A DNA stretch of 20,980 bases from Actinomycetota bacterium. GTDB taxonomy: Bacteria > Actinomycetota > Thermoleophilia > Miltoncostaeales > Miltoncostaeaceae. Positions 7,299 through 14,895 of this stretch are shown piece after piece. A model generated the notes under the pieces. The model was not told the DNA's origin. It did not search any database and saw only the letters and a list, made by a program, of their open reading frames with translations. A program made the position numbers and the translations under genes. The stretch spans positions 1 to 20,980 of the forward strand of contig SYFI01000006.1 in NCBI GenBank assembly GCA_005800465.1. The letters are read 5' to 3'. The stretch's first letter is position 1; each line of letters opens with the position of its first letter.

Positions 7299-8033
7299 GT
7301 GCCCGACGACGCCGACCTCATCGACTCGCCCCGACCCGTGTTCATCCATGGCGCCGGTCGTACCCCGGCATCGTGGGGGCCACAGCTCGCACGGTTTGAG
7401 GGTGCCCTCGCGGTGGCCCTGCCCGGGCACCCCGGCGGTGAGCCGCTTGAGGGTGCGGCGAACATGGCCCAGTGGGTCGTGAGCGAGATCGAGGAGATTC
7501 CCGGCCCGCTGGTGATGGTGGGCCACTCCCTCGGTGGGGCCGTGGTGCTTGAAGTTGCGCTGCAACGACCGGATCTGGTCGCCGGCCTCGTGCTGGTGTC
7601 CACCGGCGCCCGGCTGCCGGTACCCGACCATGCCCTCGAACGCATCGAGCATGACTTCGAGGGCGAGTGCGCCCGCATGGTGGAGCAGTCGTGGCTACAC
7701 CACAATCCCGACCTCATCCGCCGGGGAACCGGGTCGGTGATCTCCATGGGCCCGCTCGTCCTTCGCGCCGACTACCTCTCCGCACGAGGGCACGACGTAC
7801 GCGGGCTCCTCGACCAGATCACGGTGCCCGCCCTCGTGCTGAGCGGCGAAGCGGACCCGCTGGTGCCCACGTGGCTCTCGCAGGAACTCGCGGATGGGCT
7901 GCCCGACGCCACCATGGTGATCATCCCTGGGGCCGCGCACGTACCGCAGCTGGAGCGGGCCGATGCGGTGGATCTGCTGGTCGCCGCCTGGCTGGCGCGA
8001 CTCGAGCTACTGCTCCCCGGAGACGATGACTGA
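7299..8033 (+). CDS. Alpha/beta-fold hydrolase
   Basis: Soluble serine hydrolase of 244 aa; substrate not deducible. The fold signature is complete. The oxyanion segment is VFIHGAGRTPASW (14-26). The nucleophile elbow is GHSLGG (75-80, Ser77). The acid is in SGEADPLVP (Asp187), and the catalytic His is in GAAHVPQLE (His214). The length is normal for a single-domain member with a small cap. The start GTG 7299 is the only one placing the first strand at a usual distance, and a TACCAT hexamer lies 7 nt before it; upstream in-frame sequence is antisense to the HAD gene. It overlaps the following lipid-kinase gene by 8 nt, so the two are co-translated, which hints at a lipid or ester substrate (inference). 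Confidence 0.88.
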   Translation: MPDDADLIDSPRPVFIHGAGRTPASWGPQLARFEGALAVALPGHPGGEPLEGAANMAQWVVSEIEEIPGPLVMVGHSLGGAVVLEVALQRPDLVAGLVLVSTGARLPVPDHALERIEHDFEGECARMVEQSWLHHNPDLIRRGTGSVISMGPLVLRADYLSARGHDVRGLLDQITVPALVLSGEADPLVPTWLSQELADGLPDATMVIIPGAAHVPQLERADAVDLLVAAWLARLELLLPGDDD

Positions 8034-8994
8034 TCCGCGGGGCGCAGCAACGCACCCCATCGTGATTCTGGTCAATCCTGCATCCACTGCCGCCCACCCC
8101 GGGCTCGTGGATCATGCCGAGCGCGTGCTTGGCCCGCTGGGTCTCAGAGCAGTGCTCACCACAGAGGCGCGAGGGCACGCAGCCGAGCTCGCCCGCGGGG
8201 CAGTTGAGACCCACGGGGCACTGACCCTGGTGACAATTGGCGGGGACGGCACTGCGGCCGAGGCCGCTGGTGCGCTCATCGGCACCGGATCGGCACTCGC
8301 GCCCATGCCCGCAGGCAGTACCAACGTCTTCGCGCGCACGCTCGGGTGGCAACGTGACTGCGAGATGGCGCTCGACGACCTGGCGGGAGAGATCGCACGT
8401 GGCACGCGCCCTGATCGTGTGACCGTTGGCCACGTGTCGGCGGATGGTGACGATCACATCTTCGTCGTCAACGCCGGGGCCGGTATCGATGCCGAGGCCG
8501 TCGAGGCCGTCGAGCGCCACCCGGATATGAAGCGGCATATTGGCCAGGCGTGGTTCGCCGGTGCCACCGCCATGGCGGCCCTTCGTGCACGTAAGGGCGG
8601 CGGCGTGATCGTGAGCATTGACGGCGGCGCCCCATTTCAGCTGGCGTCGCTCAGCGTCGCCTGCTCGCGGCCATTCGCATTTTTCGGTGACCGCCCCTTC
8701 GACCTCATCCCCGAGGCCGGGGAGGATGGCGCCCTGGGGTGGCTGGGGTCGGCAACCGGCGGCGTAATCGGGCCCGCGGTGGCTGTGGTCGGCGCGCTTA
8801 CCGGTGCATGGCACCTCGACTCATCAACAGTGGCCCATGGCGTTGCGCACGAGCGCATCACCATGGAGAGCCACGAGGGTGTTGCCCTTCAGGCCGACGG
8901 CGAGCCGCTCGGGCGCTTTCATCACGCGGTATTCACTCCCGCGGCTGGACTTCTTGTGATGCGCCCGGGCGGCAGTGATCCCGCCCGCGACTAG
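8026..8994 (+). CDS. Diacylglycerol kinase-family lipid kinase (DagK/YegS-like)
   Basis: Predicted cytoplasmic or membrane-associated ATP-dependent kinase of 322 aa, acting on diacylglycerol or a related lipid. The N-terminal catalytic domain shows VNPAS (16-20), the nucleotide loop IGGDGT (71-76), and APMPAGSTNVFARTLG (92-107), hallmark motifs of the family. The C-terminal beta-sandwich holds NAGAGIDAEAVE, ending near ADGEPLG and the strand FTPAAGLLV. The start ATG 8026 overlaps the hydrolase gene by 8 nt and has GGAG at 8019-8022. By family, such enzymes recycle diacylglycerol to phosphatidic acid or phosphorylate related lipids; the exact substrate cannot be read here. The stop TAG shares a CTAG with the stop of the opposing gene. 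Confidence 0.9.
   Translation: MTDPRGAATHPIVILVNPASTAAHPGLVDHAERVLGPLGLRAVLTTEARGHAAELARGAVETHGALTLVTIGGDGTAAEAAGALIGTGSALAPMPAGSTNVFARTLGWQRDCEMALDDLAGEIARGTRPDRVTVGHVSADGDDHIFVVNAGAGIDAEAVEAVERHPDMKRHIGQAWFAGATAMAALRARKGGGVIVSIDGGAPFQLASLSVACSRPFAFFGDRPFDLIPEAGEDGALGWLGSATGGVIGPAVAVVGALTGAWHLDSSTVAHGVAHERITMESHEGVALQADGEPLGRFHHAVFTPAAGLLVMRPGGSDPARD
8966..8987. terminator. Hairpin at the lipid-kinase / 143-aa gene convergence
   Basis: CGGGCGG (8966-8972) pairs with CCGCCCG (8981-8987) over an 8-nt loop, within the last codons of the lipid-kinase gene and just before both stops. A weaker second stem, CGAC/GTCG (8988-8991 and 8997-9000), surrounds the shared stop. There is no U-tract, so the function is inferred from position. 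Confidence 0.35.
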
Positions 8995-9422
8995 ATGTCG
9001 TGCCCGGTGACCAGATCGTCGAGGTGGGCGTCAAGGCGCCTGCCCAGCATGATGAAGGTGTAGCCGCTTCCCGGTCCACCGTGACGGGCCGAAAGACACA
9101 GCGTGGCGCGAACGTCGCGCACCACGGCGGATGGGCCACGACGCAACGGGTCGCCGCTCGAGGGCCCGCTGGGGGGCCACGCCGGCGGACGCCCCTCAAT
9201 CAGTGGGGCCACCACCCGTCGCACGGTGGCCACGAGCTCGGCGAACTCGGCATCGGGCAGCGACGAGCGGGCCTCGTCGAGGATGTCGCGCACCTGCGGC
9301 CACGGATCGGCGGGCTCGCCGGGCGGGAGCGCATGCGCCAATGCCCGCGCATCATCAATGGGTACGAGCCGCGTTGCGTCCATACGCCGCGGCTCCGGGT
9401 CGTCAGGCGGCGCGTCGGGCAC
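8991..9422 (-). CDS. 143-aa protein of unknown function, last gene of the fab-acc operon
   Basis: I do not recognise this protein. It has 143 residues, is soluble, and carries a Pro-rich N-terminus (MPDAPPDDPEPRR). A helical middle (ILDEARSSLPDAEFAELVATVRRVVAPLIEG) is followed by a Pro/Ser/Gly linker. It ends with a strand-like stretch (GSGYTFIMLGRRLDAHLDDLV). The GTG start at 9422 is 2 nt after the accA stop; Met14 (MDATRLVPIDD) is an alternative. Its stop overlaps the lipid-kinase stop in a shared CTAG. The position suggests co-expression with fatty-acid synthesis genes, but no function can be named. Confidence 0.65.
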   Translation of the reverse strand: MPDAPPDDPEPRRMDATRLVPIDDARALAHALPPGEPADPWPQVRDILDEARSSLPDAEFAELVATVRRVVAPLIEGRPPAWPPSGPSSGDPLRRGPSAVVRDVRATLCLSARHGGPGSGYTFIMLGRRLDAHLDDLVTGHDI

Positions 9423-9424
9423 GA

Positions 9425-10354
9425 TCAGCCGGGCGGCGGGGCATCCCGACCCGATGCCATGGCCACGCCACCCTCGGGATCACGAAGTGGACCAAGGCGA
9501 CGAAAGCGCTCCCGTCGAACCACCCGCCGCTCGGCCGGGGTCTGCGCCTCGAGTTCCAGAAGTGTTCGCTGCAGATACTGGCCCAGGATCTCGGCGGCCT
9601 GCCCATGATCGGTGTGGGCGCCGCCAGGCGGCTCGGGGATTACCGCATCGGCCACGCCCCACCGGTAACAGTTGGCTGCGGTGGGCTTAAATGCCTGCGC
9701 CGCCCGCTTGGCCTGCGATGCATCACGCCACAGGATGGCCGACGCACCTTCGGGGCTGATCACCGAATATGTGCTGTTCTCGAGCATCAGCACCCGATCG
9801 GCGATGCCGAGGCCCAGCGCACCACCCGATGAGCCCTCGCCGATGACAACGGCCACCACCGGCACATTGAGCCGCCACATCAACTGCATGCTGCGGCTGA
9901 TCGCGCCGCCCTGCCCCCGCTCCTCGGCACTGGCACCCGGAAATGCCCCGGGGGTGTCGATGAGCGTCACGATCGGCATTCCCATGCGGTTTGCGATCTC
10001 CATCACGCGCATCGACTTGCGATAGCCCTCGGGGCTCGCCATGCCGAAGTTGCGATAGGTGCGCTCGTTGGTGTCACGGCCCTTCTGCTGGCCCACAAAC
10101 GCCACGGGGCGATCGTTGAACCGTCCGAAGCCCGCGACTATCGCCGGGTCGTCGCCAAAAAGGCGGTCCCCGTGCATCTCCTCAAAATCGGAGGTGATGC
10201 GGTTGATGTAGTCGAGCGTGTAGGGCCGCTCGGCATGGCGGGCGATCTGGATGCTGGCCCACAGATCCTCGTCCACCTGGACGCCCGACGACCGCCCCAG
10301 CTTGCCGGTGACGCGCCGCACAAATGACGGGCCGTCTGGCTTGCCGCCGCTCAC
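9425..10354 (-). CDS. accA: Acetyl-CoA carboxylase carboxyltransferase subunit alpha
   Basis: With AccD it transfers carboxyl from carboxybiotin to acetyl-CoA, giving malonyl-CoA. It has 309 aa, close to the family norm of about 320. Typical segments are present: RPYTLDYI, FEEMHGDRLFGDDPAIV, the crotonase-fold parts GMASPEGYRKSMRVM and DTPGAFPG, and the active-site region VVIGEGSSGGALGLG with NSTYSVISPEG. The GTG start at 10354 overlaps the accD stop by 4 nt (GTGA), so the two subunits are made in a coupled way. Biotin carboxylase and biotin carrier genes are not in the window. The C-terminal tail is Pro/Gly-rich (GRDAPPPG). Confidence 0.97.
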   Translation of the reverse strand: MSGGKPDGPSFVRRVTGKLGRSSGVQVDEDLWASIQIARHAERPYTLDYINRITSDFEEMHGDRLFGDDPAIVAGFGRFNDRPVAFVGQQKGRDTNERTYRNFGMASPEGYRKSMRVMEIANRMGMPIVTLIDTPGAFPGASAEERGQGGAISRSMQLMWRLNVPVVAVVIGEGSSGGALGLGIADRVLMLENSTYSVISPEGASAILWRDASQAKRAAQAFKPTAANCYRWGVADAVIPEPPGGAHTDHGQAAEILGQYLQRTLLELEAQTPAERRVVRRERFRRLGPLRDPEGGVAMASGRDAPPPG

Positions 10355-11367
10355 GCCACAGGCCCGTCGTCGTTACCGCTGCCGGGGCGGATGCGCCCCA
10401 TGATCTTGCCCGGAAGGGATGGCAGCGACTGCGCCACGCGCCCCACCCGCTCGGCCCCGCCCTGTGCCCAGCCGGGAGGACCGGCTACCAGCGCCTCGCC
10501 GTCGGGTGGCGCAAGGATGTGCAGCACGCGCCCAATACGGGCAGCCAGTTCGCGGCGGTCCACGACGGCATCCACCTGCCCGTTGGCCAGCTGACGCTCC
10601 GCACGACCGAAGTCGGCGGGCAGCACCTCACGGGTGGTCTCTTCAATTACGCGTGGGCCGCTGAACGCGATCAGTGCGCCGGGCTCGGCGTACGTCACGT
10701 CACCGAGTGACGCAAACGACGCCCACACGCCACCGGTGGTCGGGTGGGCGAGAATCATGATGACGGGCACCTGTGCCTCGGCAAGGGCATCGAGGGCGAT
10801 GACGGTCTTGGCCATCTGCATCAGCGCCAGCGTGCCCTCCTGCATGCGGGCACCTCCGGACGACGACAGGATGATGAGCGGGATGCCCTTCTGGGCAGCA
10901 TGCTCGCACGCCCGGGCCAGCTTCTCGCCGACCACCGCACCCATCGAACCGCCCATGAACGAGAAGTCCATGATCGCAGCGACACACGGCACGCGGCGCA
11001 CCTCGATCTCGGCGCACACGACCGCCTCGTTCATGCCCGTCTTGGTCTCGGCCTCACGGATGCGATCGGCGTAGGGCTTGAGGTCGGTGAATTGCAGCGG
11101 GTCGGCGGCGCGCAGGTCTGACCACAGTTCCACGTAGCCGCCCGGCTCACCGAGCTGCTCCAGACGCTCGCGGGCCGTCACCGGGAAGTGGTAACCGCAC
11201 GCCGGGCACACACGCAGATTGCGGCGCATCTCGTCGCCCGAGTAATGGCTGTCGCACTTGGGGCAGGTGCTTGCATCGCTCGCGATCCGGCGCGGGCGGT
11301 CCTGTCGGTGCCCGAGATGCCGGAGGCGATCAATAGACACCGTGATGTTGCGGCCGACGCGACTCAT
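10351..11367 (-). CDS. accD: Acetyl-CoA carboxylase carboxyltransferase subunit beta
   Basis: Zinc-binding partner of AccA in the malonyl-CoA-forming carboxyltransferase. It has 338 aa from ATG 11367. A four-cysteine zinc ribbon is near the N-terminus: CPKC (35-38) and CPAC (54-57). The crotonase-like core follows, with MDFSFMGGSMGAVVGEK, SSSGGARMQEG, and HPTTGGVWASFASLGD followed by FSGPRVIE. The start MSRVGRNITV overlaps the phosphatase stop by 4 nt (ATGA); longer versions would run further into that gene. About 30 residues precede the zinc ribbon, and the C-terminus continues past the core as a Pro/Gly-rich tail. Confidence 0.96.
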   Translation of the reverse strand: MSRVGRNITVSIDRLRHLGHRQDRPRRIASDASTCPKCDSHYSGDEMRRNLRVCPACGYHFPVTARERLEQLGEPGGYVELWSDLRAADPLQFTDLKPYADRIREAETKTGMNEAVVCAEIEVRRVPCVAAIMDFSFMGGSMGAVVGEKLARACEHAAQKGIPLIILSSSGGARMQEGTLALMQMAKTVIALDALAEAQVPVIMILAHPTTGGVWASFASLGDVTYAEPGALIAFSGPRVIEETTREVLPADFGRAERQLANGQVDAVVDRRELAARIGRVLHILAPPDGEALVAGPPGWAQGGAERVGRVAQSLPSLPGKIMGRIRPGSGNDDGPVA

Positions 11368-11975
11368 CTGGAGCCGATCATGCCATGTGCCCCTGCCGAA
11401 TGTGACGCGAGCCAATCCTCAATCGCCCTGCGGTATGCCGGCACGATGCGACCCTCGTGACGATTCTCCAGTAACTCCTGGGCAGCGACCTCTGGTGCAC
11501 GGCCTCTCAGCCGCAGCACCGCATAGGCCACCATCATCGAACGCCGCCTGCCTCGCTGGCAGTGGATCAGCACGCGGGCGTGCGGGTCCTCCTCAAGCCA
11601 GCGGGCCGCCATCTCGGCCGCATCGGCCCATTTTGCGGGGGGCTGGTGACGCCCGTGGTCCCACATGGGCGCAACGGCCACGTTCGTAGCGCCAAACAAC
11701 TGCTTTTCGGCTGAGAGGTCCTGGCTGAAGGTCGTCTGGAGGTGCGCACGGCAGTTGACCACGTGGGTCACGCCCTCCCGGGCAAGCAGCAAAAGGCTTG
11801 CCGGCGTGGGGATGCTGCCGATCGCGATGCGTTCATCACCGATCCACGTCCACGGGCGGGTCTTGGTGCCCGGGCCGTAGATGCGATTCGTGAACCGGAA
11901 CCAGATCTCCCGGACGAATGTGGTTCCCGCGCGCGCGCGGCCCATCGGCGGCTGGTGGGCGCGGTTCGACGTCAC
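11364..11975 (-). CDS. Dual-specificity / tyrosine phosphatase-like protein inside the fab-acc operon
   Basis: Cysteine-dependent phosphatase of 203 aa. The P-loop signature CxxGxxRS is intact as HCQRGRRRS (138-146), with nucleophile Cys139 and Arg145. Asp106 in MWDHGRHQPP is a plausible general acid, about 33 residues before the cysteine as in dual-specificity phosphatases. An N-terminal strand region (IGDERIAIGSIPTPASLLLL) fits the DSP fold; there is no signal peptide. GTG 11975 is preceded by GGGAG at 11980-11984 (4-nt spacing) and overlaps the fabF stop (GTGA), while its own stop overlaps accD (ATGA). Met11 is an alternative start. Its substrate is unknown: a phosphoprotein of lipid synthesis or a phosphorylated metabolite are both possible (inference). 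Confidence 0.85.
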   Translation of the reverse strand: MTSNRAHQPPMGRARAGTTFVREIWFRFTNRIYGPGTKTRPWTWIGDERIAIGSIPTPASLLLLAREGVTHVVNCRAHLQTTFSQDLSAEKQLFGATNVAVAPMWDHGRHQPPAKWADAAEMAARWLEEDPHARVLIHCQRGRRRSMMVAYAVLRLRGRAPEVAAQELLENRHEGRIVPAYRRAIEDWLASHSAGAHGMIGSR

Positions 11976-13243
11976 CGCACTCCCGCACGCTGAAAGGCCA
12001 GGGTGGCGTTGTGGCCGCCAAAGCCGAATACGTTCGATAGCGCCGCGCCCACCGTTGCCGTACGGGCTTCGTTGATCACGTGGTCAACACCCGCGCAGTC
12101 GGGGTCGAGCTCGCTCAGATTGATCGTGGGGGGCACGATGCCGTGCTTGATGGACAGCGCGGTGAGTGCACCCTCCAGCGCTCCGGCAGCGCCCAGGCAG
12201 TGCCCATGCATCGACTTTGTGCTGCTCACCATCGTGCGCGCCGCGAGCTCGTCACCAAACGCCCGCTTGATCACGCGGATCTCCGACGGGTCGCCGACCG
12301 GCGTCGAGGTACCATGCGCATTGATGTAGTCGATGTCGGCTGGCTCCAGATCGGCATCGGCAAGCGCCATCAGCATCGCGTTGGCCGGGCCGGCGCCGGT
12401 GGGGTCGGGCTCGGTGATGTGGTGTGCGTCGCCCGACAGGCCATATCCCACGATCTCGCAAATGATGTCGGCGCCGCGGGCCTCGGCGCGCTCTTTCTCC
12501 TCCAGCACCAGCACTGCGCCAGCCTCGCCCATTACAAAGCCGTCTCGGCCGATGTCAAACGGGCGGCTTGCCGTGCCCGGGTCGTCGTTCCGCGTCGACA
12601 GGGCCTTCATTGCATTGAAGCCCACGATCCCCACATAGGTGACCGCAGCCTCGGCACCGCCTGCGAACATCACGTCGGCGCGGCCCAGGCGGATCTGATC
12701 AAAGGCATCGCCAATGGCGTGGTTGGCCGATGCACAGGCGGTGGTGGCACACGAGAGCGGACCCTGAAACCCCAGGTCCATCGACGCCTGTGCTCCCGCC
12801 ATGTTCGCGATGATCATCGGTATGAACAGCGGGCTCACCCGGTCGGCGCCGCGGTCACGGCACACGACAACCTGCTGGTAGAAGGTCTCGATACCACCGA
12901 TGCCGCTGCCGATCATCACGCCAATGCGATCCCTAGCGACAGTGCCCCCCACGTCCGAGTCGTCGAGGGCTAGGCGGCTTGCTGCCACTGCCATCTGCGA
13001 AAACCGGTCCATGCGCCGCGCCGCACGTCGCTCCACGAAGTCGGTGGGCTCAAAGCCCGGCACCTCGCACGCGAAGTGCGTCTCGCACTCCGACGAGTCG
13101 AAGCTCGTAATGGTGGCCGAGGTGGATCGCCCTGAGATGGCGCCATCCCACGCAGCCTCACGACCAATGCCAAATGGGGTCACCAGACCGACGCCCGTGA
13201 CCACCACCCTCCGCAACTTGCCATCCTGAATGAGCCTGCTCAT
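11972..13243 (-). CDS. fabF: Beta-ketoacyl-ACP synthase II
   Basis: Elongating condensing enzyme of type II fatty-acid synthesis; joins malonyl-ACP to acyl-ACP. It has 423 aa, slightly longer than the ~413 of the family because of an N-terminal extension (MSRLIQDGKL) before VVVTGVG. The triad is complete: Cys170 in TTACASANHAIGDA, His310 in NAHGTSTPVGD, and the second His (348) in the GHCLGAAG loop, with the conserved Lys343 in STKS. NVFGFGGHNA closes the fold. The ATG at 13243 has a strong ribosome site (GGGAGA, 13248-13253). It overlaps the phosphatase gene by 4 nt and is separated from fabG by 12 nt, the widest gap in this operon. Confidence 0.97.
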   Translation of the reverse strand: MSRLIQDGKLRRVVVTGVGLVTPFGIGREAAWDGAISGRSTSATITSFDSSECETHFACEVPGFEPTDFVERRAARRMDRFSQMAVAASRLALDDSDVGGTVARDRIGVMIGSGIGGIETFYQQVVVCRDRGADRVSPLFIPMIIANMAGAQASMDLGFQGPLSCATTACASANHAIGDAFDQIRLGRADVMFAGGAEAAVTYVGIVGFNAMKALSTRNDDPGTASRPFDIGRDGFVMGEAGAVLVLEEKERAEARGADIICEIVGYGLSGDAHHITEPDPTGAGPANAMLMALADADLEPADIDYINAHGTSTPVGDPSEIRVIKRAFGDELAARTMVSSTKSMHGHCLGAAGALEGALTALSIKHGIVPPTINLSELDPDCAGVDHVINEARTATVGAALSNVFGFGGHNATLAFQRAGVR

Positions 13244-13247
13244 TGGT

Positions 13248-13253
13248 TCTCCC
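13248..13253 (-). promoter_or_regulatory. Shine-Dalgarno of fabF
   Basis: GGGAGA on the minus strand lies 4 nt before ATG 13243 and fills most of the 12-nt fabG-fabF gap. It is the only junction in this operon with a dedicated intergenic ribosome site. Confidence 0.6.
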
Positions 13254-13255
13254 GC

Positions 13256-13987
13256 CTACGTCGCAAGGCCGCCATCAACCGGGATGACCGTCCCGGTGAT
13301 GAACGCAGCCGCGTCGGTGCAGAGAAACGCCACGAGTGCCGCGACGTCCTCAGGTGTTCCGAGCCGCTGGAGCGGCGTGTGCGACATCAACTGCTCGCGC
13401 ACGTCGGCCGGCAACCCGGCGGTCATGTCGGTGACGATGTATCCCGGCGCCACCGCGTTTGCGCGTACCCCGCGCGAGCCCGCCTCCTTTGCGAGCGACT
13501 TCGCGAGCCCGATCACGCCGGCCTTGGCCGCCGCGTAGTTCACTTGGCCCGCATTCCCCATCATCCCGACCACGCTCGAGATCGCAACAATGCTGCCGCT
13601 GCGGCGCTTCATCATGCCCCGGAGTGCAGCGCGCGCGGTGAAGAACGAACCCGAGAGGTTCGTGCCGATCACCGCGTCCCAGTCGTCGTCGCTCATGCGC
13701 ATCATCAGGCCATCACGGGTGATTCCCGCGTTCAGCACCAGCGCATCAAGCGGCCCCAGCGCCTCTTCGGTACCGGTCACCATTGCCTCGGCAGCGGCAG
13801 AATCGGAGATGTCGCCCTGCACCATATGCGCCCGGCGCCCCAGTGCCTCAATCGCCTCGGCAGTCGCCGTCGCGCCGGCCTGATCCGAGACGTACCCCAC
13901 GCCCACGTCGTAACCCGCGGTGGCAAGGGCCAGTGCGCATGCCGCACCGATCCCCCTGCTTGCACCGGTCACCAGTGCCGTGCTCAT
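13256..13987 (-). CDS. fabG: 3-oxoacyl-ACP reductase
   Basis: NADPH-dependent short-chain dehydrogenase of 243 aa that reduces 3-oxoacyl-ACP. The cofactor motif TGASRGIG (7-14), the NAG motif (LVLNAGITRDG), Asn110 and the catalytic Ser138 ... Tyr151-x3-Lys155 (VNYAAAKAG) are all present. VAPGYIVTDMT and the C-terminal ITGTVIPVDGGLAT are typical of FabG. The ATG at 13987 overlaps fabD by 4 nt (ATGA) and has GGAGG at 13995-13999 with 7-nt spacing. Position between fabD and fabF supports FabG over other SDR roles. Confidence 0.96.
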   Translation of the reverse strand: MSTALVTGASRGIGAACALALATAGYDVGVGYVSDQAGATATAEAIEALGRRAHMVQGDISDSAAAEAMVTGTEEALGPLDALVLNAGITRDGLMMRMSDDDWDAVIGTNLSGSFFTARAALRGMMKRRSGSIVAISSVVGMMGNAGQVNYAAAKAGVIGLAKSLAKEAGSRGVRANAVAPGYIVTDMTAGLPADVREQLMSHTPLQRLGTPEDVAALVAFLCTDAAAFITGTVIPVDGGLAT

Positions 13988-14895
13988 GCCATCACCTCCG
14001 AGATTCCCACCAGATCATCGGGCCCCGAGATCTGGTGCAGCGACGCGTCCCGCTTGATCCGCCTCACCAGCCCCGACAGCACCCGGCCGGGGCCCAGCTC
14101 GACGAAGGTCGTGGCACCCATCGCAAGCGCAACATCCACCGCTTCACCAAATCGTACCGGCGACGTGAGCTGATCGAGCAGCACCGCACGCATGCGGTCT
14201 GCAGGCTCCACGAGCGCGGTGGTGGTGCACAAAAAGGCAGGCGAGGGTGGTGTTGGGTCCCATGCCTCAAGCGCGGGCGCCAGGCGGTGCGATGCGGGTG
14301 CCATCAGTGGACTGTGAAACGCGCCGCCCACCTTCAGCTGAGTGGCCTTCACCCCCCGCTCGCCCGCGAGGGCCAGCAGTTGTGCGATGCCGTCAACCGT
14401 GCCCGATGCCACAACCTGACCCGGGCAGTTGTAGTTGGCGGGCCACACATCACCAACCTCCTCGCACAGCGCCTGCACCTGCTCGTCCGACTGCCCGAGC
14501 ACCGCGGCCATCGTGCCCGGGCGATCCTCCCCGGCGGCCTGCATGGCCGCACCGCGCTCGCCCACCAGACGAAGGGCCTCATCAAATCCAATGGACCCGC
14601 AAGCCACCAGGGCCGGGTATTCGCCCAGCGAGTGGCCGAGCGCCACATCGCCGCGCAGCCCGTGCTCCTCTGCCACGCGCAGGCACGCGATGCTCATGGT
14701 GAGAATGGCGGGCTGGCACACGTCGGTGCGCACCAAGTCGGCCTCGGGGCCCTCAAAGATGATCTTCGTGATGTCATAGCCTAGGGCGTCGTTGGCCTCG
14801 GCAAAGGTGGCTGCAGCCGTGGGGTGCGCCTCGCACAGGTCGCGCCCCATTCCCACCTGCTGGGCACCCTGACCTGGAAAGAGCAGGGCGATCAC
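13984..14895 (-). CDS. fabD: Malonyl-CoA:ACP transacylase
   Basis: Transfers malonyl from CoA to acyl carrier protein. It has 303 aa, usual for the family (~308). LLFPGQGAQQVGMG begins the protein. The nucleophile is Ser89 in GHSLGEY (87-93), followed by PALVACG, and the catalytic His194 is in GAFHSPLMAPA. The GTG start at 14895 overlaps the fabH stop by 4 nt (GTGA) and has GGGAG at 14904-14908. The carrier protein it needs is not encoded in the window. Confidence 0.96.
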   Translation of the reverse strand: MIALLFPGQGAQQVGMGRDLCEAHPTAAATFAEANDALGYDITKIIFEGPEADLVRTDVCQPAILTMSIACLRVAEEHGLRGDVALGHSLGEYPALVACGSIGFDEALRLVGERGAAMQAAGEDRPGTMAAVLGQSDEQVQALCEEVGDVWPANYNCPGQVVASGTVDGIAQLLALAGERGVKATQLKVGGAFHSPLMAPASHRLAPALEAWDPTPPSPAFLCTTTALVEPADRMRAVLLDQLTSPVRFGEAVDVALAMGATTFVELGPGRVLSGLVRRIKRDASLHQISGPDDLVGISEVMA

